DNA from: Limanda limanda
Taxonomy: Eukaryota; Chordata; Actinopteri; Pleuronectiformes; Pleuronectidae
Length of the DNA: 64,000 bases
Assembly: GCF_963576545.1 (NCBI RefSeq)
Contig: NC_083651.1
Location: 8,801,886 to 8,865,885 of the forward strand
Reading direction: 5' to 3'
In this document: positions 34,132 through 44,040 of the stretch, in pieces
Layout of the letters: the number at the start of each line of letters is the position of its first letter
Numbering within the stretch: position 1 is the stretch's first letter
Made by a program: the position numbers and the translations under genes
The notes under the pieces: model-generated
What the model saw: the letters and a program-made list of their open reading frames with translations, nothing else
Told to the model about the DNA's origin: nothing
The model's database searches: none

Positions 34132-34235
34132 GGCATCGAAGGCCTCCACCAAGGCTAACGGCCTATCTCGCCTTGTTTAACCAACTAACAACAAATGCCA
34201 ATGAAAACACAACCCAGTTGGTGGAGGTAATACAA
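34132..34235 (+). repeat. Short inverted-end repeat copy
   Basis: A ~100-bp copy opening with GCCTCCACCAAGGC and closing with GTTGGTGGAGGTAATAC. The ends are inverted repeats of each other, as in a deleted MITE. Confidence 0.65.
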
Positions 34236-34317
34236 TAAGGGGAGTCTTCTTTGTCTAGGGTTAAAATACAATTTGTTTGAGGTCAGTGGGTCATTTGACA
34301 TGGAAGCTATTAAAAAC

Positions 34318-34545
34318 TAGAGTGTATATCTCTGCCAAGGCCCAACAGTCCCCTTATGAAACCACATTTTTATTGAATCTGCTCCAAATCCCACACACTC
34401 ATGGATATCAGTATCCTAGTAAAATATCTATCTACGAAAATGAAAAAGTAATTCCTGGATCCACAGTGATCAATCATTTTTGCGTAATCTTGCAAACCAA
34501 CTAACAAACAGATGAAAACCTGACGTCCTCGGTGGAGGCATCGAA
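34318..34545 (+). repeat. Interspersed repeat copy
   Basis: It opens with CTGCCAAGGCCCAACAGTCC and CTTATGAAACCACA, contains AATTCCTGGATCCACAG and closes with CTCGGTGGAGGCATC. Same family as 35,320 and 61,875. Confidence 0.72.
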
Positions 34546-34891
34546 CTGCAGTTACTTTATTATAGCCAAAGATCTTACGGCTACAGAGGAACTGTATTTT
34601 GACTTGAGCTGCCATTACTCGATCACGGCAAAGCATTGAACTGCATCCTGCACTGATAGAATCAATAATCTTATTTTTCAATGACTGTTGAAAGATAGAT
34701 TTCTCACCTCCCTATTGTCTTTTTTTAAGATGCAGTTTTCCTTCACTGCAATGTAGAGAAAATAATGTGAAGACTAGTTCCACAACTAGGTTGTCTGTAG
34801 GTTTTGCATCTACAGTGTCAAGTCCACATGTGTCTGTTTTTTTTTCTCATTTCAATACAGTCAGACGTTTGATTTCATTCCTAATTTAATC

Positions 34892-34897
34892 AATAAA
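34892..34897 (+). terminator. Candidate poly(A) signal for hacd2
   Basis: AATAAA about 1.0 kb after the hacd2 stop, followed by a T-rich stretch (TTATTTTCATTTTGTG). It is the first canonical hexamer I find after the stop. Confidence 0.55.
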
Positions 34898-35319
34898 TGA
34901 TTATTTTCATTTTGTGCTTGCATGGTTTTCTATCTGTTTTCCTCTTGTGTTGCTGTTCATTTGCTGTTTGCGCTGATGATTTATCTCATGGTCAGACATT
35001 GATTATTTTGACGTCAACTCATTTAAAATTTTAAGTTACCCATCGTTCCCCAGTGATGTTGTCTTGAGTTGTATGTTGGTTTCCCCTCATTGTTTGATGT
35101 TCACTACCCTGAAGTAGCCAGTAGGTGGCTGAAGAGGAGTCGTGCTTTTCCTTCACACATGCCTAATCTCTTCAGCTGCTTCAGTTTTTTTATCCCTTTA
35201 TCTATTGAAACTAACTGCTTGTAGCATAGTTTAGCATTTTAATGATAGTTTGTTAACCATCCAAATTACACCCTGCACACTTTCTTCCTTTTTGTCTTTC
35301 TCCAATTAACTAGAATGAC

Positions 35320-35645
35320 ACTCAGCCGTGCACATACCTCTACCAAGGCCCAGTAGTCACACAGTCATAGATGTCAAATCCCTAACTATGCCTGATTTAT
35401 TTATTTTCATCAAGAGCCAATAATTATTCCCTGTAAAATAGTTAAAATGTAACATCATCCAATTTCGCAGTTAAAGAAAGTGGAAAACAATTCCTGGATC
35501 TGCAACAAACTTGAATGACTTCTTCTCTGACTCATCCCACATCCTTCCACCAAGTTTCTATTAAGGTGCTTCTGTGTAAACTTGCTTATAACAAACAGAC
35601 TGCGGTGAAAACATAACAACCTTAATTAAGGGGGTCAGTAAAAGG
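35320..35645 (+). repeat. Interspersed repeat copy, near full length
   Basis: A ~325-bp copy: CATACCTCTACCAAGGCCCA at the left, ATCAAGAGCCAATAATTATT, AATTCCTGGATCTGCA and CATCCTTCCACCAAGTTTCT inside, and GAAAACATAACAACCTTAAT at the right. Left and right ends are weakly inverted. Confidence 0.75.
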
Positions 35646-36258
35646 GACGTTAAAAACGTTGATCATAAAAGAAAATGACATGATTATTATGAGACTTATG
35701 CAAAAAGAACAGATAGCACAACCTACAGTAGCAACAATGTTTTCAGATTAAATGAGCTTTAATGTGTGACACAAAGAAAAAAAAAAATGCATTGTAGCTC
35801 AAAAATGTGTCGGATGGTTAAGTTAATGGACTTTTGTTTTGAAACAGTGATGTCACAATACTTAAGTGCATAAAAGTGATTGTCATTATTTTGAGCTGAA
35901 GTGCTTTTTCCTTGTGGCACAAACACGCTCGGTTCTGACGTATTTACAGAGCTTGTATTTGTTGGTGGATTTAATAACGTACAACACAAAGAGAGAACTG
36001 TGAATAAGAATAGTTCCATTGTTTTATTAGGCTTCCTGGTAAATTAAGACATTTACTTTGCCAGGGACATTCCACATTTTTTCTGTTGTCCTAAATGGTT
36101 GATATTTTCTTTTGCTCAGCTGCAGTCGTTTGTCAAAAAGCGTAACACAAATCAGTAAATCATTCTTTCGTTGACCTCTTGTAGTTGAGACTATGAGTCT
36201 GCAGCACCTTCATCCTTATGAATACTAAAAGCAGGAACTTTAGCCCCTTGCGGTCAGC

Positions 36259-36606
36259 AAAAACGTCTTCTGCTTGAGTTACTCTTTAAATGGTCTGTTC
36301 ATCAAAAAATACAAAGAACATCTTCTCACAAACCCCTGGCAGAAAATATACAACCAGATAGTTTTATATCATTCTTAAAATGTCCAGCACCATAACAGAA
36401 CATTTTATTTGAGTTTAATTTAATTAACAGCATTAAAAATGAACATTAAAAAAGTTAAACTGATGCCAGACTTCTCTTTATATGGCCAGAAAAATGAATC
36501 TATGGATCCAATGCACATATGTTACACCAATAGTAGTTTATCCCACTACACAGCTTTGGAGCCACTGCTCTCAATTGTCGAATCTGATATTTATTACATT
36601 TTATAT
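36259..36606 (+). repeat. Source copy of a 348-bp duplicated segment
   Basis: It matches 40,225-40,572 over 348 bp with no gaps and five substitutions by my reading. This copy sits in unique flanking sequence and lacks obvious transposon ends, so it is taken as the source. Confidence 0.92.
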
Positions 36607-39174
36607 TCAGAAGATCATGGTGTAAATGAATAGAGTCTACAGTGAGATCTCTGTCGTTTCCAGAGTTAGTGATATCATACACTTTTTAATGTTTGCGTGC
36701 CATTCTAGATTTAATCAATATTCTTGAAAGGCAGATAACTTAGAAATGAATATCTCAAATATATCTCAGTACTTTTCCACAAGAGGTAAGTGAGAAGTAT
36801 TTTCTGTAACCAGGGTGAACGGACCATTCATTGTTTCTTCAAACTATTTCTTTCAGAAGCTAACACTCAGCCTCTAATTAGTCCAACTCCAAAACGGTAT
36901 GTTGCTGAAGTCCTGCTTGACATCATGATCAGGAAACTCCCACTCCTCTGTTCTGCAGCAAACAGCAGTGTCTGTCTTTTTTCTCCTCATCCTCACAAAA
37001 TTATGGAGCATGATATTGGATACTTGTTTGAAATGTGTTGCAGGGAGCAGAAGTGCAGCTCGTTGTAATACTGCATGAGAGTAGAAATGTGGACGCCTGG
37101 AATGATGACTTGTGTTTCAACATGGCTTAAAAAAAGAAAATACTAAAGCATGGCATATGCAACTGGTTCTGCTGAATAAAGTTTTGATACAAATGTTTTG
37201 CATGGGGCCAGTATACTTTGTACAGGAATGAACAATGAGTCTATATTTACAATAAACCTATAACATGGGAAGCATAGACACTATTATTCAACTGTGAGTT
37301 TTACTGCGCCTAATAATTCAGGAGGAACAAGTGGATGATCTCCGTGTTTGCTTTGAATGTAACAGTGACTCATGCAGGACGACAGGACGTGCAGGTTAAT
37401 GGCACTGGAAGGCTTCACCAGATGCAAACCAGCTCAGACAAGGCTTTTAAACTCATTATCCACACTGTCATGCATTCACACTCTAATGAAAATGGATTTT
37501 GGTGGCAGGTCAGGAAGTGCACGTCTCAGGAGACGGATCATATCACTGGCCTTTTTATTTCAAGCTCCTGAACATTCGGGGGTTCAGGAGCAACAGAAGA
37601 GCCAATGATTGTCACATGAAACAACAAGTCAGTCTGTTATCGGTCCGATCATATCAATGTAAACAAGTGATGTAAAGAGCATTACATGCGATCACACATG
37701 TATTGTATGAACTCATACAAAAACTAGATTTCAATATCAGGAATTTATTTCTAAGGGATACTTTATAATATTAAATGTTGCAGATCGGAGGAGAATGAAA
37801 ACTTTTTGATGAAATAAAACTGAACTGCTGGTTTGAATTTGTATGAAAAAACTATTGAAACTGTACAGAACCCACAGGAGCAGTATTGGGGCATAGTGGT
37901 GAGTAGATAATGAGTGAAATTAACTATCCCTTTTATTTCTAAAGCTGCCCCAGTTTAAATGTTGAATAAAGAACCCCTGAATCACTGAGGGTCATGTTTT
38001 TACATCAAAATAACATGTAATAAATATTTTCTTTGTAAGCCGGCAGCCTACTTACCCTCCTTTAATATGTTGAACTGAAGATTTGGGAAACAGCTGTTGT
38101 TGGAGAGGGACACACACAGTTTCAACCGTCAACTCTCTGCTCGGCACAAGGTCGCCTTGGGGCTGAATTATCAATCTTTGTACTTTTTGCTCATGTACTT
38201 GTTTTACTTAAAATTATGTTCTGGATTTTTCTGAGCTTCTGAGCTGAGCTTCATATCACAGATATGCTTGGTGCTCGTTCATTATAGGCAAGTTACAATG
38301 TTTAAAGTTGTTTACTATTGTAAAATAATGTATTTTGTTCTATGAGTGAGGTGTACCTGCTAAATAACATGTGTCCACTTTGAACTTATAGTTAATTGGT
38401 GATAGGGAACAGACAATGTCAGGGGAGGAATTGACACTTTCTCACGACCACATTAGTCCGTTTGAGTTTAATATTCCTTTGAATTTTTCAGCAATGCATT
38501 GTGTTTGTGAGACTGCAAAGAGAGCAAGCAAAGAAGTCGGGGGACAAGAAGTAGCTCAACTGGAATCAAGACAAATTTGTATCTGATTTATATCTGAGTT
38601 CCCTTTTTATTTGATGAAGACGGTGTTGAATGGAGCCTCCTGTTCTATCCGTTAACACGGTTTCACCCTTGATGAATTCCAAAAGCAGCAGAGGGAATTC
38701 AGCTGGAGGTGAGCTGGTCCCAGCAAATACACAAGGCTCCCTGTCACATGCCTCCCATTTGTATTTGTTAGGACACAATGTGAACTTTAATGGCACAAAT
38801 GCTCTTTTCCTGGATGTAAATGGTAGTAGACTGCCACTGGAAATGATGTCACAAGGGACACATTTCCTCTAACCCTATCTTAAACTGGTTCTTAATTAAG
38901 TCATAGTCCGCAGGTACACTCACCCTATTGTACTTTAGCCAGAAAAGATAAGAAGAGCTGAACATGATGATAGCTTTCAATTTAGATTTTTGATTCATCA
39001 TTTAAATTTAAAATACGTGTAAATTTCCCATTTCAAGTTGCCGCAGCCAAAGAAGTCATCTTTTTTTCTTCTGTTGTCCGGCCAACAATTTAAAACCAAA
39101 ATACATTTGATATACATATGAGAAAAGAATCATTACCAATTTTTTTATATCATACCAAATGTAAAGCCTAAGTC

Positions 39175-39350
39175 GACAAATCATAAAGTACAACACCTAA
39201 AACTAAATATGACAAATGATTTTACATCTAACACTCAAGACGACAAATGATAATAAATCTAAAACTAAAGACAACAAATGATACAAAATCTAAAGATGAC
39301 AAATGATACAAAATCTAAAACTAAAGTTGACTAATGATACAAAAACTAAA
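39175..39350 (+). repeat. Degenerate short tandem repeat
   Basis: Units around GACAAATGATACAAAATCTA with AAACTAAA recur about every 30-35 bp, roughly five times, with many substitutions. Confidence 0.7.
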
Positions 39351-39373
39351 TTTTCCTATATTAGAGAACCTAA

Positions 39374-39704
39374 TTTAAAAGCTTCTGTGTGTAATATTTA
39401 GGTAAAAGGGATCTATTGACAGCAATTTTATATAAAATATTCGTAGTGATAATTTCACGACTAAGTTTCATCTGAATTATACAGAAGGTTGCTTTATTTA
39501 CCCTAGAATGGACCCTTTATATTCAAATACTTTATATTTACATCAGGGGGGTCTTCTCTATGGAGGCCGCCATGTTTATTGTAGTAGCTCAGACTTGACA
39601 AAGTAAAACACCTTTTGAGTATTTATGACAACTGAAGGTTACCACAGAGGCTCTCTTTCATGTTTGGAAGGGGACGATACAATCTACACACTGCAACTTT
39701 AAAA
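39374..39704 (+). mobile_element. MITE-like element, ~330 bp, TTAA-type ends
   Basis: The left end TTTAAAAGCTTCTGTGTGTA mirrors the right end (CTACACACTGCAACTTTAAA read on the other strand). The interior contains GAGGCCGCCATGTTTATTG and ATGACAACTGAAGGTTACC, which I recognise as a common teleost repeat. TTAA at both edges suggests a piggyBac-like target, but the family is not certain. Confidence 0.7.
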
Positions 39705-39782
39705 GCAATGACAAATAGTACAGGCTACTTAAAGAAACAATGAAGTAAAAGCCATTCTGTGAGAATAGGCCTCATTATGTTA

Positions 39783-40224
39783 GATAGATAGATAGATAGA
39801 TAGATAGAGTACTTTATTCATCCCCGAAGGGAAATTAAGTTGTCATAGCAGCCGGTATATTTGAATACAATAAAATACAATACAATAGAATAAAATAAAA
39901 AATATTGAGGTAGAAAGAATAAAAAACAGAAGCACAAGATAAAATAAAATAAAATAGGTAGATAAGGTGCAGTGGCAGGATGATGTTAATAGTACTGATG
40001 ATATGATGGTAATGTTATTGTTAGAAAGTATATAAGAATAGTACAGTATATATATAGTATATAATATAACATAATATATATATAAAATAAAATAAAATAG
40101 GTAGATCAGGTGCAGTGGCAGGATGATGTTAATAGTACTGATGATATGATGGAAATGTTATTGTTACACAGTATATAAGAATAGTACAGTATATATAGTA
40201 TATAATATAACATAATATATATAT
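39783..40224 (-). mobile_element. Non-LTR retrotransposon 3' tail, minus strand, with internal duplication
   Basis: (GATA)n at 39,783-39,810 is followed by AGTACTTTATTCATCCCCGA and GGGAAATTAAG. Read on the minus strand this is the known fish LINE 3' end, AATAAAGT plus an ATCT tail. A block from about 39,948 is repeated with a 143-bp shift (GGTGCAGTGG at 39,966 and 40,109). Confidence 0.75.
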
Positions 40225-40572
40225 AAAAACGTCTTCTGCTTGAGTTACTCTTTAAATGGTCTGTTCATCAAAAAATACAAAGAACATCTTCTCACAAACC
40301 CCTGGCAGAAAATATACAACCAGATAGTTGTATATCATTCTTAAGATGTCCAGCACCATAACAGAAAATGTTATGTGAGTTTAATTTAATTAACAGCATT
40401 AAAAATGAACATTAAAAAAGTTAAACTGATGCCAGACTTCTCTTTATATGGCCAGAAAAATGAATCTATGGATCCAATGCACATATGTTACACCAATAGT
40501 AGTTTATCCCACTACACAGCTTTGGAGCCACTGCTCTCAATTGTCGAATCTGATATTTATTACATTTTATAT
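40225..40572 (+). repeat. Inserted copy of the 348-bp segment from 36,259
   Basis: Gapless copy of 36,259-36,606. It interrupts an AT-rich tract: AGTATATAATATAACATAAT stands immediately left (40,198-40,223) and again immediately right (from 40,573), as if duplicated at the insertion. Confidence 0.92.
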
Positions 40573-40676
40573 AGTATATAATATAACATAATATATATTT
40601 ATAGATGATAGTAATTATACCAATATAAATTACTATCATATATAAATATATATTATGTTATATTATATACTATATA
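40568..40676. repeat. AT-rich palindrome with 49-bp arms
   Basis: Left arm 40,568-40,616 and right arm 40,628-40,676 are reverse complements with one mismatch, separated by 11 bp. It could extrude a cruciform. The right arm continues as an inverted copy of the AT tract at about 40,185-40,224. Confidence 0.93.
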
Positions 40677-40689
40677 TACTGTACTGTTA

Positions 40690-41968
40690 AGTCCCAGGAC
40701 CCGCATAGTATAGGTGGGTGTGTGTGTGGAGGCGGTGGTGGGGGGGATCCAGCTGTGAGGACAGACCCCGCCCATTCATCAAAAGCCTTGGACGTTGATT
40801 GACGGGCCCGTCGTCCAATGACAAGGCGCCGGAGCGTGACTCAGCCTCTGCTCTCCTCCAGTGGCGTGGCGGCGGAGAGGCGGACTACAGGAAGCACACT
40901 TGGTTGAATGGACCATCAGAGCAGCGATCAGGGGTGAATCTGTGATGATGTCCGAACCCGAACCCGAGCTGACAGTCCGAGCCGGGGAGCGTACCGCCGG
41001 GTAGACGCTGCACGCCGCGGGTGGGCCGTGTCCGCAGCCCTGGCTGCTGAGCCGAAGCCCGAGTCGCTCTTTCCCTGGGGGGAATCGAACAGTGATGGAC
41101 AGCTGCTGGACAGGGATCCGGCGCCGAGGCTGCTGACGGGGGAGCTGACCGTGTTGCCCAACGCACGCTGCACCATGCACCAGGGGGGTGTTGCTCGCGG
41201 CTGCCCCCGGAGGAGAAGCAGCAGCGGCCGGTGAGTTGGTCTCCTCCTCCGCTCCCATCCAAGCAAGTGTGCGGAGGATCGTGATGATGCTCGGCGGCCA
41301 AACGTGAGGCTCCCACCCCCCGCTGTGCAGGCTGCGGAGGACCTCGGATTCACCTTCTGAATCCTCCTCCTCCTCCTCCTCTTCCTCCTCCAGCGTCTCT
41401 CCTAGAGCCCAGGAAACATGTGCGCAGATATAACGGATCCACGGTGTAATTGACGGCGTTGCGCCATGATCTCCAGGGACTATCTGCTCGGTTGTGATGG
41501 GGTTCATCGTGTGCGTTGTGCACTGCCGCGCAACCTCTCCATGGATGGAGCTTAATTGGGCCCAATGATGTGGAGCCAAATCCACCTGGACCACATGTTT
41601 CCTCCCCCATGTGCGCAACTGGCTCCCTTGTGACTCTTGCGCATGTTCAATTGTTTTTATCCCCGCAGGGTGTTTTTTTTTTTTTTAATCACCCCTCTCC
41701 TTAATTGATTTGGATAATTCCATGTCGACTTTTTGAAAGATTTTAAGAGGAAAACCTTTCAAGCTGTGACAGTTTCCAGTTTATGAGACAGATAGGAAGC
41801 GCACAGACTGGGAGCAACTATGGGACATTTCTCCATCAGTGCGCGTTTGTTGCGCCTCCTCGTTGGGACTAAATAGTTCCCTGACACTGTTTGTCAGTGG
41901 AGCAAAAACTTTCCCTGTAGTTTTCATAAGTTTAGACACATCCTACTGTCGCCCTCCGGCCATCCAGC
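40690..41968 (+). promoter_or_regulatory. adcy5 GC-rich promoter and 5' leader
   Basis: Base composition turns sharply GC- and CpG-rich after the AT palindrome. Sites seen are CCCCGCCC (40,766-40,773), CCAAT (40,815-40,819) and TGACTCA (40,837-40,843). A (TCC)n-rich tract lies near 41,360-41,395 and a T16 run near 41,671. The transcription start is not determinable. Long minus-strand frames here are GC shadows. Confidence 0.65.
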
Positions 41969-42883
41969 ATGTCCAGAGCCAACAGTGTCAGCCCACCCGG
42001 GGTCGGTGCGCCGCGGCTGAGGGGAGGGACCGAGCACAGAGCAGCTTGGGGAGAGTCGGAGTCCGTGGCCAATGGGTGCCCATACTCTGCCAGATCCCCG
42101 CACGACAAGCTCACCCGGACGAACAGTCGGTGGCGAGAGGAGGATGATCCGGACCACCGGCAGCCCGGGCGAGCCTCCACCACCGTCAGCAGGGTCAGCT
42201 TCAGGTCCAGGTCGGCTTGGCAGGACCATGGCGAGGAGAACCGAGGCCGCGGCGACGAGGTGAGACCCAAGTCCGTGGAGCTGGGTCTGGAGGAGCGCCG
42301 GGCCAAGCCGAGGAGCGACGACGCGGCGGAGGTCATGCCCGATGTGAACTTCTCCCTGGTGGCGTGCTGCACCAGCGTCATGCACATTTTCAAATCCAAG
42401 AAATTCCAGTCGGAGAAGTTGGAGCGGCTCTACCAGCGCTACTTCTTCCGCCTCAACCAGAGCAGCCTGACCATGCTCATGGCGGTGCTGGTGCTGGTCT
42501 TCACCGTCATGCTGGGCTTCCACTGCTCCAGTGGGGCGACGGGCCCGAGGATCCCGTTCGTGGTGGTGTTCTCCGTTGCCATCTTCCTCACACTCGTGCT
42601 CATGGTGGTGTGCAACAGGAACGGCTTCCATCAGGACCACATGTGGATCGTGTGCTACGTGGTCATCCTGCTGGTGCTGGTGATCCAGGTGATCGGGGTG
42701 CTGCTGGTGCAGCCCAGGAGCGCGTCCGAGGGCATCTGGTGGACCGTGTTCTTCATCCATGTCATCTACACCCTGCTGCCTGTCAGGATGCGCGCCGCGG
42801 TCATCACTGGAGTTATTCTGTCCGCCATCCACGTGGCTGTGTCCTGGATGTTAAACGGCGTGGACAGCTTTCTGTGGAAACAG
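41969..42883 (+). CDS. adcy5: Adenylyl cyclase 5, first coding exon (partial gene)
   Basis: The ATG at 41,969 (A at -3) opens 305 codons ending FLWKQ at 42,883, followed by GTATGTGG, a donor in phase 0. A long cytosolic N-terminus starts MSRANSVSPPG and contains AWGE and EVRPKSVELGLEERR, matching remembered ADCY5 rather than ADCY6. It is followed by KLERLYQRYFFRLNQSSLTM and five membrane helices near residues 166-188, 196-215, 226-247, 255-272 and 275-295. Helix 6 and the C1/C2 catalytic domains, which turn ATP into cAMP under Gs/Gi control, lie beyond the window. The N-terminus is shorter than in mammals. Confidence 0.95.
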
Positions 42884-42904
42884 GTATGTGGAAGAAGGTG
42901 CTGA

Positions 42905-43756
42905 GTTTATAGTGCTTTTAGGAGAAAGTGCACAGGGAGCTGATATTACGCACACACACACACACACACGGGTTGTGCAGCTATCCGTATTAGGACTTTG
43001 TGCTGATTTCCATTCTTTGTGGACAGCTTAACCAAAACCTTATTCTTAACCCTTAACCATGATCAAATCACACCCAACCATAGTCTAACCTAGAAATGAC
43101 ATTTTGCTTCATTGGGACTTGATTTTCTTCTCCATTATTGGTCCCGACTAGCTCAGTGTTTGTGCTGGGAAAAAGAAGATGCAAAACACTTCTGAGGTCA
43201 TGGTTAAGGTTTGGGGGTCAGATGTGGTTAGGTAAGGGTTATGCACAAATTGTTCATTATTAAGGTTGGGGGATAAGGTTTTGGTCTGGCTGTCCAAAAC
43301 GATTGGAAGTCAATGCAAAGTCCGAAGGAGGTGCTGTGTTTATGATGCGTTTAGGAGAAAGTGCACAGGGAGCTGATATCACACACACACACACACACGG
43401 TTTGTGCAGCTATCCGTATTAGGACTTTGTGCTGACTTCCATTCTTTGTGGACAGCTTAAACAAAACCTTATTCTTAACCATTAACCATGATCAAATCAT
43501 ACCCAACCATAATCTAACCTAGAAATGACATTTAGCCTCATTGGGACTTGATTTTCTTCTCCATTATTGGTCCCGACCAGCTCATTGTTTGTGCTTGGAA
43601 AAAGTCCTGAAGATGCAAAACACTTCTGAGGTCATGTTTCAGGTTTGGGGTCAGATGTGGTTAGGTAAGGGTTATGCACGAATTATTAAGGTTGGGGATA
43701 AGGTTTTGGTCTGGCTGTCCAAAACAAATGGAAGTCAATGCAAAGTCCGACTAAGA
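42905..43756 (+). repeat. Tandem duplication, ~433-bp shift
   Basis: GGAGAAAGTGCACAGGGAGC occurs at 42,921 and again at 43,354. The following (CA)n, TTGTGCAGCTATCCGTATTA, AACCATGATCAAATCA and GGTCAGATGTGGTTAGGTAA are repeated in order. The second copy has several small deletions. The unit resembles a fish interspersed repeat. Confidence 0.92.
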
Positions 43757-43985
43757 TTGAGGACTTTGGTCCCCATGAGTTGGACTGATCCTGACCAGGT
43801 CTGTTTTTTTTGCTGGAAAGGATCCTAGAGACAAAAACAAGAACTAGTACACACACAGTGCAGAACATGGTCATTTCCTTTTAAAGCTTCCTGATGCCAA
43901 ACTTTTCTTCATTCATGAAACTTCGGTTTGGCACGAACATAGGGTTGAACGAGCTGCCATCCAGTGGAAGTGAGGTGTTCCCTTC

Positions 43986-44040
43986 TTTATTGCAAATTTC
44001 CCCAGTGTGGGACAATAATGGATTAACTTATCTTATGTCA
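43986..44040 (+). mobile_element. LINE/SINE 3' tail fragment
   Basis: GCAAATTTCCCCAGTGTGGG followed by ACAATAATGGATTAACTTATC is recognised as a common teleost retroelement 3' end with a TTATC tail. Confidence 0.6.

Larger units (their letters stand above)
33875..34915 (+). other. Probable hacd2 3' UTR
   Basis: The region runs from the stop codon to just past AATAAA at 34,892-34,897. It is interrupted by two repeat copies (34,132-34,235 and 34,318-34,545). The extent is inferred from the poly(A) signal only. Confidence 0.5.
34916..40689. other. Repeat-rich intergenic region between hacd2 and adcy5
   Basis: No convincing gene. The stretch 36,600-39,150 looks unique and AT-rich. The rest carries the repeats listed here. 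Open frames of 60-92 aa are unrecognised and probably chance. Confidence 0.65.

Noticed and set aside
41839..42147. An upstream overlapping frame before the adcy5 start
   Set aside because: Its first codon at 41,839 is GTG, not ATG, so there is no good case for an upstream reading frame.
40779..42832. Large minus-strand frames of 279 and 302 aa opposite adcy5
   Set aside because: They are open because the region is GC-rich and lies opposite the adcy5 leader and exon 1. The translations (poly-Glu, His/Asp-rich) resemble no family.
42217..42912. A 231-aa plus-strand frame overlapping adcy5 exon 1
   Set aside because: It is an alternate frame of the same exon, very rich in Gly, Ala and Arg from GC bias. 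The ADCY5 frame explains the DNA.
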